A DNA stretch of 64,000 nucleotides from Hypholoma sublateritium FD-334 SS-4. Lineage: Eukaryota; Basidiomycota; Agaricomycetes; Agaricales; Strophariaceae. Numbering within the stretch: the first letter of the stretch is position 1; each line of letters starts with the position of its first letter. Made by a program: the position numbers and the translations under genes. The stretch spans positions 1-64,000 of the forward strand of contig KN817619.1 of the NCBI GenBank assembly GCA_000827495.1, read 5' to 3'. Below, piece by piece: positions 1-11,700 of this stretch. The notes beneath the pieces are model-generated. The model worked only from the letters and a program-made list of their open reading frames with translations, ran no database searches and was not told where the DNA came from.

Positions 1-297
1 CAAATATGCACCACAATACATCGCAAGTAGTGCATTTTGTATCTTGCAGTACTGCGGAGATCTGAGATCTCTACAGTATCTCTTCACGCAAATATCAATC
101 AAGGTGAATTAGCAGGAGTGTGCTTTGTCTCCAATAATAATTTGGAGGTCTGAGATCTCTACAGTATCTCTTCACACAAATATGCACCACAATACATCGC
201 AAGTAGTACATCTTGTATCTTGCAGTACTGCGGAGATCTGAGATCTCTACAGTATCTCTTCACGCAAATATCATATCTCAATATGCACATNTGAAAA
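1..297. repeat. 88-bp tandem repeat (about three units)
   Basis: The same core of about 27 bp, beginning TCTGAGATCTCTACAGTATC, starts at positions 61, 149 and 237, exactly 88 bp apart. Alternate units are more alike, so a 176-bp higher-order period is also visible (position 1 matches position 177). The array is cut by the window edge on the left and decays after about 290. No coding potential was seen. Confidence 0.85.
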
Positions 298-410
298 TTA
301 TACAGTTTGTGCAAGGCCATCATAGAGAAATCCGAGATCTCCATATCACCCTCATGCAAATATCTTATTGTGTTGATATGCAAATTATAAATACAACTCA
401 ATCCAACATA

Positions 411-545
411 ATTCATCCCATCCCATCCCATCCCATCCCATCCCATCCCATNCCATCCTAATCCATCCCAACCCAACCCAAATGCATCGCATCCCCGCCC
501 CTCACAGCCCAAACCCAACCCAACCCAACCCAACCCTGCCCACCC
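411..545. repeat. Pentanucleotide microsatellites (CCCAT)n then (CCCAA)n
   Basis: A run of CCCAT units (about 416-470, with one unresolved base) is followed by CCCAA units (about 470-480 and 510-536). The spurious reading frames over this stretch give repetitive proline/histidine or tryptophan/glycine strings and are not genes. Confidence 0.85.
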
Positions 546-599
546 CAGCCCATCCCTAGGGCCGAACCCTACTCCCAACCCTGCCCAAATAAAACAAAA

Positions 600-3100
600 G
601 TGCCCCATAACCCTCGTTGAATGCGGTGGGGTGGATGAGCGCGGTGTCCCACTGCACGGGCTGGTGGGCTGCGTGAGAGGGCGAAGGAGCGCGTTGAGCG
701 GCGTTGAAGTGGGAAGGTATACGTCGAGCGGGTCTGGCGCGGACCGGGGAAACATTGTCCGTGCGGAACATCAGATTCTCGAGGCACGCGTACCTCGCCG
801 TGCGGCTGGACGTGTGGGGGTGAGCAGGTGCGGTGCGTCATACAGGTGGGAGTAGGTACGCATCGATGGACGCGAGCGTACATGGGCGGCTGCTCCCGGC
901 AAGAACCACCAAGTCCGTCCAGGCGGCGGGAGACGAAATGGTACAACACGCGAGTGGAATTATGGAAAGTCGATGCGTACACGTATTGTGCGTGTAGCGG
1001 TCTGTCAGCGCATTCCACGTCGCGCGTGCGCGTGGACGGGTTCAGGTCAATTTTCAGTAGGAGCAAGAAGGTCACGCGCTCGTGCAAGCGCACGCAGATG
1101 GCTGCTCCCGGCACCAAGTAAATGACCGAACGCGTCCCAGCGGCGGGCAGGGGGATAACATAATGCGTGATGGGAGGAGAGTCCTGCGCGCACAGGGAAA
1201 CAGAACATATCGCACTGCGGGCGACCGCAAATTACGAATGTCGACGCTTCTGGTGCGTACGGCACGGCCTCATACGAGCCATCGCCGATGCACGCTGCTG
1301 CATAATTAGCTGTGAATGTATGCGAAGATATGCATGTGTTCGGGGAGAGCCAAATCCAGAGGATAGCACGCGCGGTCGCATACGGATGGCTCTTGGGAAC
1401 ACATTTCATCAGCGGTCCGTGCACGAGGAGCGGCGCGCTCCGCAGATACTGCCCCAGAGTCCGTCCGTGAGCGAGCGCGGCGTGTTGTCCAGGAATCACA
1501 AAATAAGAGCGATGACCAGGCAAGTATACAACTCAACATAGGCGCGGGTGGCGAACATTAGATCACTCACCGAGCGGAGCGCGTGGGCACGCGCAATGAT
1601 ACGCAGGAACGCAGCTGACGGGTGGCAGAAATCACGAGCGTCCGGATGCGTGTGGGTGATCTACGGCACGGAAAAGGAGTCCTGCGTGGGCGATATTTAT
1701 TTTCAGTGCCGATGAGAGTTTGTGTGCGTACCAGGAATTCCGATGTCGAGGACAGCTGCGCGGACGGCATCTCGACAACTCCCCCATCAACGAGGCGTGC
1801 GTGGGGCGCGTACGAAGTACGTTATACTGGAAGGAAGATACGGGGCGGGTGGGGACGCCGGAGCGCACGTCAGCGTAGGCGCGGACAGGGAAAGGAAAAC
1901 TTATTACTAGCGGGGTGCACGTATGGTAGCGTGATGGATACGACGGCACATAGGTACTGAAGCTGACGCCCCGTACAGAAATATCAAGCCCGTCCGGACG
2001 CGCGCGGGCTGTGCATGTGCATGACACGGTGTATGAAACGAGGAGGGGATGGAGAGGGAGTTGAGAGCACGGCAGCGCCGCGTGGACGGGCCAATTCTTG
2101 AAAAATACAGTGGTACGCATACGGTGGCGTGCAAGGTTCACACCGCAATAAAAGCCCCGTCCAGGTAGCAGCAGCCGAGGAGATGAGGTGGCTTGGACGG
2201 GCACAGAGGCGATGGAGACACACTGATCGACGTCAACATTCAAGATCCCCACAGTTTGGGCTCATCTGCGCTTGTAGGTGCATTTTGGGTGATGCAGATG
2301 ACGTAGAGTCCACAGCAGCGCCCTTCATCCGAATCTTCCGCGGACCGTCAACGGACCGCGTGTACCGTAAGCAGTTGTCCTTCAGCCAAATGCGTGCCCN
2401 GAAGACGAGCACTCCGAACACCGGCCGCGCTGAGTGCGCAGCGCTGTGGTGGTATGCATGTATGTGTGCTGGACGTATTCAGGATAAAAACACAATCAAC
2501 GGGGTACGCGCGGTCAGAAATGCTCCAGGCGCCGTCCGCGCCCCGACACGGCGCGTTGTCCAGGGAGAAAGAAATAAGGCTCGTGGTGTCTCGAGAGCCA
2601 GCGCGCACGGAGATCTACGAATCACCAGTGAGCGGGGCATCAATGCGCGCGATAGATTGCGTCAGTGTACCGAATTCCCTGCATAAACGGCGATGGTCCC
2701 CCGTCCGCGCGCGCAGAGGCACGGGACGGAAAGGAACGAAAAATCGGCGGAGGGGGAGCAGGGCTGCGTGGCTCTCGCCGCGCGCGTAGTGGTCCTCGTA
2801 TCGCGGGAAGCACACGCTCGCGTACAGGGGAGCGCAACGCACGGCGCAGGCGCGGAAGCGCCAGATCTGGAGGACAGCACGCGCGGTTGTACACGGACGA
2901 GCTCTCAAAAACAAATACATCAGCGGAGTGTTCACGAGACACGACGGTGCTCCTCAGATACTACGCCGCAGTGCATGGCGTGAAACGAGCAAGGTCTAGA
3001 ATTCTCGTGCAGGCGTACAATAAGCTCTCAGTCAGAGTTGATTCAACGACATTTTATCCATCGCAAATTGTTTGGAAGGTAATAAATAGAAATAAATAGT
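600..3100. repeat. GC-rich, highly diverged repeat block without intact genes
   Basis: No convincing gene was found; the open frames overlap on all strands, as expected for GC-rich DNA. Internal repetition is visible. A block starting GGCTGCTCCCGGCA occurs near 893 and again near 1098. A segment starting near 1350 (CCAGAGGATAGCACGCGCGGT) recurs in diverged form near 2857. A motif CGTTGTCCAGG recurs near 1485 and 2553. This is best read as old, mutated repeat or transposon debris. Confidence 0.5.
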
Positions 3101-3144
3101 TTGCATGAGTGGCACTGGTACAATTTCAAACGTAAGTAGGCGAA

Positions 3145-3846
3145 CTAATGTTGGACCTCCAACATGTGACGTTTGCACGCGTCAGGGCGCGTAAAGACCT
3201 TGCTACAGCCAGGGATTTGACAATGAATATCTGGCACTGTCTTGTGTTTCAAGGAAGACAAATGCCTCTTGAGGTCTCCTCCTCTATTAGCTGTGAACTT
3301 GCACCCACTGTGTGGGCACTTGATGCGCTTGGGTCCAGACGACGTCGGCGCGTTTCGTCGCGTCGATGACGTCTTCCGTGGTTGTCTTTGAACGTGTGCC
3401 GACTTTGACGATCTCTTCACGGGGCTTGCAGGGAAATTGACGACAGACATAGAAGAGTTGGACTGTGTCTCTTCCGTATAGGTATAGTCGCAGTCCATCC
3501 ACGTGTCGTTTTCCTCTTCCTCCTCTGACGGATTTGTCTCTACGGATTCCGACCCAAGTCGGCTTCCGGATGGTGAAGGCTGAGCCAAGAATGGCTCCGC
3601 CTCTCTGCCACTTTGGGTTTCGATGCTGTCTCCAATCGAAATCCCGCTGGAAAAGCTAATAAATCACCAGTGAGTATACGTGTCATAACAGTGAAACGGA
3701 GTGACGGAGATATAAACAGCTTACCTATCCGGGCAGAAAAGAGGTTTTTCGAGTAGGTCCTCGAGGCTGAGGTAGGGTTGAGTGTCACTGTCCAGCTCCT
3801 GGATCACGTCACCGGATAAGTCAGATAGTATCGTACTAAAATGCAT
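3145..3846 (-). CDS. C2H2 zinc-finger protein (210 aa), two exons
   Basis: Exons are 3846-3725 and 3655-3145; the 69-nt intron has GTAAGC and TTATTAG ends and is phase 2. The start is the first ATG downstream of a TATA box. The N-terminal half is acidic and serine-rich, with a run of five glutamates near residue 83, and could act in transcriptional activation. The C-terminal end carries two C2H2 fingers of form CX4CX12HX5H: Cys154/Cys159/His172/His178 and Cys186/Cys191/His204/His210, so the protein ends on its last zinc ligand. A basic, serine/threonine-rich stretch precedes the fingers and could be a nuclear localisation signal. The inferred role is a nuclear DNA-binding regulator; targets are unknown. 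It is divergently arranged with a second, similarly built zinc-finger gene starting at 4854, and the introns lie at matching positions. Confidence 0.8.
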
Positions 3847-3916
3847 ATTGTTGGAAGGTAAATGGAAAAGCGGGGAGGGTGTAGGGACTGCTCTACACCG
3901 ACGTGAGTTGACCCAG

Positions 3917-3924
3917 TATATATA
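3917..3924 (-). promoter_or_regulatory. TATA box of the 3846 zinc-finger gene
   Basis: TATATATA lies about 71 nt upstream of the ATG at 3846 on the minus strand. It is the only strong TATA-like sequence close to this start. Confidence 0.5.
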
Positions 3925-4766
3925 CTGCCACGGCAGAGCAGACCTCCAGCCTTGAATTCCTCGTATGAGCTTGTGGCTCTAAGCTTGGACCTCCAACTAA
4001 CCCCGTCGGTCGGATAATGGTTCGAACACCCAAGCAGAGTTGACAAGCGTTGTGGACATCGCGCCTGGCCGGCTTGCACAAAGGGTGGAGCCCAAATTAA
4101 CCCAGAAGGTGGCCTTAGTTGAATTCCTCGGCCACAAAATATCGGTCGACTCGATTGAATCTCTTTGTCACATTTGACAACTTGAAATTTTACTCCGTAA
4201 CCACACCACAGACGGATCAACCGTGTGTATGATATAGTTCAACTGACCTACATTCAGCGCAGATACCGTGGAATTACTTGAGAATGGAACAAGCATGGTA
4301 ATGTGATACTTGCCACGGACTTGAGGAATTTACCACGCATCTCCCATTGGAGTAAAATAACCAAAGTGGCCGGTTTTTTTTATTACTACCTCGGAATCAC
4401 CCGCCCACTCTCTCAAGCCGCGTGAAAGACGCGAACGTATGTTTCGTACGATTTATCCCTAGTCCTACAGCAGCCCGTCGTCTATTCACCAGTGCCCGTT
4501 GTGAAGAACGAGGTGGCATGCTAGACACACCCATGCAATTATCACCGGCACGCCGCGCGCCGTACACATTGTTTGGATCAATGAGGTGTGGCCAATTTTT
4601 TTCATAGAGATCTTCGGCCACCAGAAATCGGGACTTCAGCGTCCGCTCCAGAAGTCGCAGTAACAACGTAGCTTTGACCCCCCGCGTATCGTAAAGTCTG
4701 AATCGGCCCCATCACAGCGACTCGAAACAATGTAACTCTCATCTCTACATAGTAGACAAGGAGTAA
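3925..4766. promoter_or_regulatory. Shared divergent promoter region
   Basis: About 1 kb separates the two divergent zinc-finger starts, and no gene was seen in it. The hexamer GAATTC followed by CTCG occurs near 3954 and again near 4120. Both ends hold a TATA box 70-80 nt from the respective ATG. Confidence 0.35.
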
Positions 4767-4774
4767 TATATAAA
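4767..4774 (+). promoter_or_regulatory. TATA box of the 4854 zinc-finger gene
   Basis: TATATAAA lies 80 nt upstream of the ATG at 4854. Spacing is similar to the TATA box of the divergent partner gene. Confidence 0.5.
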
Positions 4775-4853
4775 GTAGAGTCGTGCAACGACATCGATAG
4801 TTCCAAAATCGCCGACTTCCTCATCCCATATACCACTCAATCCCGAACAAACA

Positions 4854-5567
4854 ATGCAATCGCCATATTCGTCGCCAGAGTATCTCAATGATCCACTCTA
4901 TGTTATAGCTCAAACACCAGAAGGTCCCGTATATACACCGGAGTTTATGAACTTGCTGGAACACATGCTGTACGTATAGTGAGTCTCATATTATTCCGAA
5001 ACAATAGGTTTATTACTGCACAGTGACGAGGCAAACAAGAAAACGGAATTGGCCCTCCAGCACAGTTTCCATCAACAACACCAGACATTCACGCATCAAA
5101 TTGATGTATCATACCCCTCAGATGGTTCAACTTCCTCGGCCAGCCCATCCCCTTTATCTTGGAACAATTTCAACAGCTACGTGCCTAGCGCAGCAGCCGG
5201 CCCGTCTGCACTTCCGCTGAAGAAGATCCGGCAATCCTCGAAACCTAGACGTCAAATAACAGCGAAGAAACACGCTGTATGGCTCAAGGCGGATGCGAAC
5301 AGAAAAGAGCAAGAAAGAAAATTGTTTTGCGAACATCCCAAGTTTCCCAATTGCAAGCAGAGGTGCAAGACTACTAGTGATTTGAAACGCCACATGTTGA
5401 GCCACGAAGGACCTAAATGCTACTGTACAATTGGTATATGCGCCACTAACAAAAAGGGCTACGCGCGCATTGATTCGCTCCGAAGACACCAGAAAGACCA
5501 GCACACTCCACAAGAACGAGCAGAGCATGCGCGGAGTAGAGGACCTGCTGCTCCGTGGGGCGTTTAG
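4854..5567 (+). CDS. C2H2-like zinc-finger protein (219 aa), two exons
   Basis: Exons are 4854-4969 and 5024-5567; the 54-nt intron starts GTACGT, ends CACAG and is phase 2. The first exon encodes a short acidic and aromatic segment, followed by a Gln/Ser/Pro-rich linker and a basic stretch (KKIRQSSKPRRQ) that could be a nuclear localisation signal. The C-terminal part has two zinc-finger-like units: Cys-X7-Cys with His-X4-His in FCEHPKFPNC...KRHMLSH, then a cysteine-rich CYCTIGIC segment followed by a His pair in RRHQKDQH. Spacing departs from the classical C2H2 pattern, so the second unit may be degenerate. Exon lengths, intron phase and overall layout parallel the divergent neighbour ending at 3846, which suggests a common origin. 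It is probably a DNA-binding regulator. Confidence 0.75.
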
Positions 5568-8280
5568 TCTACTCTCGCTCTTGTATATCTTCTTCAANNT
5601 CGCCGACTTGTCGGCTTCATGCGTAGTTAAAATTCAATACCTAGGATTAACTTTTGAGTACATTTATAAATTATATCAACTGGCGTCTATTATTAAGCGC
5701 CTGTACTTATGACGCGACGCGACGCGACACTGAGTCACGTGTTTTAAATTCCCACGTAAACAGGTCGACAGCTCAGGTGCTCAAGCGCTCAAGCTCAAGT
5801 TGTAACTTGTCGCTAACCAAGTGTCCACTGGCATTTAGCTGAAGTCAACCAGCCCGAAACCGAGAAGCTTGTCGTTCCGACCTCTGACTTTCATGCATAG
5901 ACCGAGCACGCACTATCGATTTCCGCCTCTACTCTGCTTTCGGGCTCCCTGCCTTGGAGGAATGTGCCAGTGGCACATTCCTCCAACATTCCTCTCTGGA
6001 CACCCACTAGGAGTCATTGCGCCAAGGACCAAGGAGCCTCGATTTCACATTAGCAGGCGCGTATATTCAACCAGGCGCGTCTATTCAACTTGAGACCTCT
6101 CATTCCTCTTGAATTGACCCGCAATCGCAGGTCGGCGCAGCTTCTGAAAGTCAGCTGCCATTTTCGACACGCTCTAAACGCGTTATCCATGGTGATCTCC
6201 CCTCCCATCTATGAACGGCTGCGAGCGACGGTTCACAGCGCGTCTACCTACAAGTCAAGTACCGCCCCAAATCACGACTGCCCGCGTCGCGTCAAGCCAC
6301 AGCCATGCCTGGGTCGCCTGCGTAATGTGCTACGACACACTCAACCTTCATCAACCCTCACCCACAAACGTGAGCTTCAAGAACGTGAACAAACATTGTA
6401 CTCCTGCAACTACTGCGGGAGTCAGCGTTCTGCTCCTCATCTCCACCGCAGGCGCACATACCTCGACACTGGAATGTTCAGTGAGTCTTACCGAGTTTGT
6501 TTGGTGTATCACTCACTCACGCTGATATCAGCCCCCCCTTTGTCACGCCAGGCGCAGTCCCGAAGATTAGCATCATAGATCGAAGCGCTCCGATATCGGC
6601 GAGTGTGCGCCTACTCGAACGATGGGTGTTATGTTGCCCGCGACCCAACCCCCTCTTCTGTCGTCTGCATACTTGGTACATTGAAGCATTTACTCCGTGT
6701 CCTCCCCTCCATCCCCTGACAATATCGACGTATTGGACCGTAATTTCTGTATTTACCGCCCTGAATACAGAATATCATTCACGATCTGCAACAACTGGGC
6801 GACATCCTTGACCTACGATCATCAAGCAACACCGCATGTCACTTGCAGCTGTCCAACGCCCACCCAGGTCCCTCTCGATGCTCTACTCTCGATTCTCACA
6901 CAGAGTAGAAGCATGGCGGTCCTGCGCTGGCAGTCGATTCCAAACTCGGGATGGATTCCATCAATGCGGCGGATATGGGCGGCTGGGTTGCAGTCGCGGT
7001 TGCCTTATCTCTCGGAGATAAAGACATCGGCACTCAAGTTCCTTGCTGCGACTTCGCCACACTTTTCCAGCGGCCCATCTTCTAGGTTACATGCTCAGGA
7101 CGACACGACGGCCGTGATATTTGACTATGCTTCGTTTCTCAAAGTTCAGCTTCGCTTCGGGGTCAAGTTGTCGTTCACGTAGACTCACACATCCATCCTC
7201 GCGTCCTCGAAGCCTCCTGTGTCGATCTATCGTCACCTTTGCTTCTGGACGAATCTGCGCAGGCGGTTCTCCTTCTGTTTACCTGTGTCTCGCCATCGGA
7301 ATGCCGATCGCAGTAACGTCCTAGGTGAGTCTTCGCTTGTTCGTATCAAGTACTGAACTGACGTATCAGCTCTCTTCTCTTTCTACAGAACAGCGACTAG
7401 TAGACCAAACATTCCGTTGGACTCGTTCTATGAGCACCTGCGAACACGTTTCTTGTATGGGGCCTCTGAGCCCGCGTGGGGCCGCCGCCGGTACATGAAT
7501 TCCAGATCTATACACGGTGCGCCAGCTCCTTCTGAATCTCTGTACCTCCACCACATGTCCATGTCAACCCTTCACCACCCCCGCCGACCACACGTCCCGC
7601 CTGTGCGCTCTCGACCCTCAGGCCATAATTCCAGGTGGGCTTTCTCGCTTGTGCACGTATGCATGAGCGCGGCGCTCCTGGTCAAATTTGCCATAGTATC
7701 CAGATGCGCACAGACGCATACGTCAAGTCGCAGCCGCCGTTTCTCTTCGACTTTTCTCGTCGCCCCATGTGCAACCACCGCGACTTCGCTTCCGCCGCCG
7801 TCTCACCACTTCAAAGCTCTCCTCCTGCCTGCAGCCTGTCGTGGTGTGCGCACCCCGAATGTCTGTCTTTCAGACATTTCACTGTTACAAAGAATACCTA
7901 TACACGTACATCCCGCCATCAATGAAATTGGAACGTGTTTGTCCCGCCGCCATCTCCGCACCAAGCTCAGCATCACGACCTTTTTCGAGAAATATCCGCG
8001 CCACGCGCGCATCGCACATTCACATTCAGCGCACTGACGTCTCCCCTGCCTGCTCCGCCCCTGTTCGCACTGCTTCCACCTACCCGTTCCGCCGTTCGCG
8101 TCTAGACGTTCTTCCAAATAGGCCACCCCAGTCTCCCCGTCTCGCATGTACAGATAACACCACGAGCGCGCTGCTTGAGCCTCTCCCAGGTCACGGCCAT
8201 CGCGCTCCTATCCCTACCTGCTATGCCTCGCCGTCTGCGCGTCACCGTGCGTCTTCCTAGGCTATCTGCCACCCAAAATC
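5568..8280. other. Gene-poor region with decayed coding fragments
   Basis: No intact gene was recognised. A stretch around 6955-7085 reads without stops (SINAADMGGWVAVAVALSLG...) and another follows near 7180-7290, but they are separated by stops and frame changes, so they look like a relic of an unidentified gene. Short direct repeats (CAGGCGCGT followed by ATTCAAC, twice near 6055-6090) and a CGACG-rich microsatellite near 5712-5727 are present. Confidence 0.35.
5954..5986. repeat. Perfect 15-bp inverted repeat (hairpin), 3-nt loop
   Basis: TTGGAGGAATGTGCC is followed by AGT and its exact reverse complement. The surrounding sequence shows no gene. It could be a transposon end, a hairpin from a decayed element, or a terminator-like fold. 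Confidence 0.8.
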
Positions 8281-8780
8281 GAATCGTCTGCGCGCAGCGC
8301 GCATCCGGCCCCCTGGGCCTCTATCTTTACTCGTCGCTGTCCCCGTGCCCCGAGCGCAGCGCCTAGGCGGTACATACCAGACCGCGCGTCGCCGCGGGTA
8401 TCTACCACCTGATGGAGCCTGAATCGCCTGGGCGCGGACCTTGCGGGTAGCGTACATCCCTCTGCACAGCCGCATGTTGCTACGCGTGTGTCTCGGCTTC
8501 AGCGAGATCGGCTGCTCCACGCGCGCAGTGCGCATCAGGAGCGGTGGATCGCGTCCCTGGTGCCCCTATGTATCCTCCTCGATGCTCTCTCCGTGCCCAA
8601 GCCCAGGTTCTAGGCGGTACATACCTGAGTGTACGCCGCCGCCGGTATTTCCCGCCTAATCGAACCCGAGTCGCCCTGAGCGCGGAAGTTGCACTTGGCG
8701 ACGTACATCCCTCCTTGCATATCGCCCGTTTCGCCTGTCTGCTCGCTCCTTCCACATTCGCAGTTCGCCGGCTACCGCTG
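8281..8780 (+). repeat. Two diverged tandem units of about 250 bp
   Basis: The unit starting near 8281 and the one near 8530 share ordered landmarks: CCGTGCCC, CTAGGCGGTACATACC (8364 and 8611), a GCCGCCGG/GCCGCGGGTAT segment, GAGTCGCC/GAATCGCC and CGTACATCCCTC. The identity is partial, so this is an old duplication. No conserved open frame was seen. Confidence 0.6.
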
Positions 8781-11700
8781 CCTGCGCGCCCTGGGCGTTC
8801 TCCCAGATAGAATGCGTCTCTGCACGCCGCTGAGACGTGTCCTCCCTGGTATAATGGACAGCTCGAACGGCAGCGTGCACGCGCGTGAGGAGCAACGCAT
8901 GTCGCCTATCCGCCGCCCACTTCCCCGCTGGCCACCTGTGTCCCTCGTCCGCTGCACGAATGCGACTAGCTTTTCATCGGATGAGCCACTGCACTAGCGT
9001 GGACGGCGACGGGCATGGCCCATCTTATGGGCAGAGAAGTTGCCTTTCGTTCAACGGTCGTGCGGTAAGCGTACAGTGTATTTGTGTCTCTTTCCCTATT
9101 ATCGCACCCCCTTTCAACGTGTGGACGACGCCTGCCACCACCGTTTCCTCGCTGGTTCTCCCCTCCCCAGACAGGACACCCGCGAACATACGCTGCTACG
9201 TGTACGTCGGTCTGGTCCCGTGGATTCCAAGGGGGGGGCAGGGGCGGCGCTCATTGCGTATGTAGCGCTCATATTGATACGCTTGTAATATCTCCACAGG
9301 GCGTGAAGTCAGCGCTACTTCATATCGACGTTATTTTGTTCACACAGCATCAGCAAGGCAAAGTGAGGCGATTTACGGGAAATTATGCCCTTTTCCCTAC
9401 GAAATTGTTATTTAAATAAACTTTATATTGACATGTAATTTTTCCAGTGCCCGCTTACTAAAAATTACTATTATGCTAAGTACGCGCGCAGCTCAACGAC
9501 GATTTGTTAATTTGTACCGAGCGCGTTTACGAAATGACATGTGCGAAGGTGCAATAAATCAGGAAACTACGCGTTGATACACAACGAAACTTCCCACATG
9601 TGCGTTGATGTTCGTGTCACTACAAGCTACTAGTACAAGTGAAGGGTGTAGCGCACGCTATAGAATACGAGGAAACTAAAAATAACCTGTGAAAGTACAT
9701 ACATGCTAATACCCTGCCGTTGATTGGCTGGATAAATCTTCAGCGTCGCGGAAATTGAATTGGGCTGTGCAGCTCGCGTCCAGGGAGCATCGTCTCTTTC
9801 ACGCTCGTCCACCACCAAGCCCTCGCGCCCCTCGCCACATCGCCGTCTACCCATAGCCCCGATCTATCCGCGATCTATCTGATTCTTTACCTACGTGCGC
9901 TCGCCTCCATCACAGCGCTTCACGGGCCCATCTGCTGTCCACTGCCTGTCGTCTTCTCTGCGCGCCCGTGCCTCACTACCATTGACAGACAGAAATCCAC
10001 CTAGGCGTATTCCGCCAGGGTCATGGCCTTACTTTCAGACAAGATATATGGTTTGGAGGCTTTGCGGGAGTGCACCGGGACTTATGCAGCCCTGTACAGC
10101 CGCCGCTCATTAGCATCGCTGTACTCCAGCGCACCGCCATATATCAACTTGTAGATTGTTACCGTGTCCCTTCGCGCACTCCACGCACCCACTGCACACC
10201 GCCCTCCACCGTCTCCCCGCGCCACGCGCTTTCTTCCCGACAGAAAAACCCCTGCCCCACCCATCTACTCGAACGTATCGCCTGTTGGGTGAGAATCTCA
10301 GAGTCTGTGGTGCACGCATTCTGCATGCGGCCTGCACCTCCCGTACGCTTCCCTCCTCTTTCCGTCATCTCGCTTCCGCCCTCGCTCACGTACTTACACA
10401 GCCAGTTCCCGTCGCTCTGGGCGTCCGCCGCCCGCGCACACCGCGTCGCGCATCTCCCGCTTCGTCTCCTGTGATTACGTGCCTTCCACCCGTACTGCCC
10501 GCCGCCCTCCGCGCCCTCCGCGCCCCGTGCATGTGTATACCTCCAGGTACGGCATCCCCCGACATGCGTATCCATGGGCATGCCTCGCCTGTTGCACTGT
10601 TTAATCGCTGTATATCACGGCGCGCGCAGCCCGTGCGCGGCGCAGTGCAGAACATATTACGCACGCCTGTGTCGTAGCCCCCAGGTTCGCGCATGCAAGA
10701 TGTTGGGCGCATACGCTGCCACCTATACACTCTGCGTCAAATATCTCCCTACCTGATGGCCCATCTTCCGCCGCGCGCCGCCGCGTGCATGTCCCGCTCA
10801 CGCTGACCGCCCTCCGTCAGCGTCGCTGCGCTCCCAAGCGTTGGTTCCAGACAACACTCATCCCTGGCGTGGGTCGTCACGGGATGTGTTCGCCTGGTTG
10901 TTGTCCAGCCCATATGCTTGGACGAGCGCAACACGCATGCGGCGCGGCGCGTCATGCACACACCCGTGTTCCCGCATGCTATCCACCCGCCGCTTGTCTC
11001 GTGCTGCCGGATCCGCGCCCCAACGCTTTCCTACGCGACAGGGAGATTCCTGGTGCATATAGCGTCCGCGTTACCTGGCCGGTATCGGAGTCGTCGGGCA
11101 GCGCGCAACGTGCATTACGCACGTACGGCATGTGTTTCGTATACGGGCTGCGTTCGGTGCCGTGCTTCACTATACGCGCGCTCGCGCGCACACGAAAACG
11201 CGGCCACTTCCGTGTCCGCTATCCCTCTCTCCCACATATTTTCCGGTCACTACACGCCGCCGTCGCCGTCTCCTCTCCCTAGGCCTATCTTCCAGACAGG
11301 ATATGCGCAGGCACACGCATCACGTGCATGATCCGCCTGGTATGAAGGCCGTAAGATGTAGGCGGCGCGGAATGGGCATGTCGTCTGAGCACAAGTTACC
11401 CCATATCCCGCCACGCCATGAGTCCAGGCGCACGACTACACGCCCGGTGGTTGAAAGTCTACTCGCGCGTATTTTCGATGTGCGTACCTTAAGCCAGGGC
11501 CCCGTGAACAATGAAACGACGTTCCGCACTCCCTCGTGTACGCACCGCTCGCAGTGATGGACCTTCGAGCGCCTGGTCTCTTCGTGGCTCCCCCCTGATA
11601 GCCGCCGCTTTCGCGACCTGGACCAGCAACCGGTTGATCCTCTGCGGCGTGCTCGGCGTCTTGTTAGTCGATGTACGGCCATATCAATGTACAGCCACAT

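Noticed and set aside
470..545. Telomere sequence
   Set aside because: The units are CCCAA and CCCAT, not CCCTAA, and they are short and internal.
159..855. Open frames over the pentanucleotide repeats as genes
   Set aside because: They encode simple Gly/Trp/Met or Pro/Ser/His strings produced by the microsatellites, and contain unresolved bases.
4000..4040. A tRNA gene suggested by GGTTCGAACACCC
   Set aside because: No matching acceptor, D or anticodon stems could be found around the T-arm-like sequence.
7560..8260. A gene in the longer plus-strand frames here
   Set aside because: Frames of similar length overlap on all strands in this GC-rich DNA, and none has a domain, splice logic or codon pattern like the real genes.
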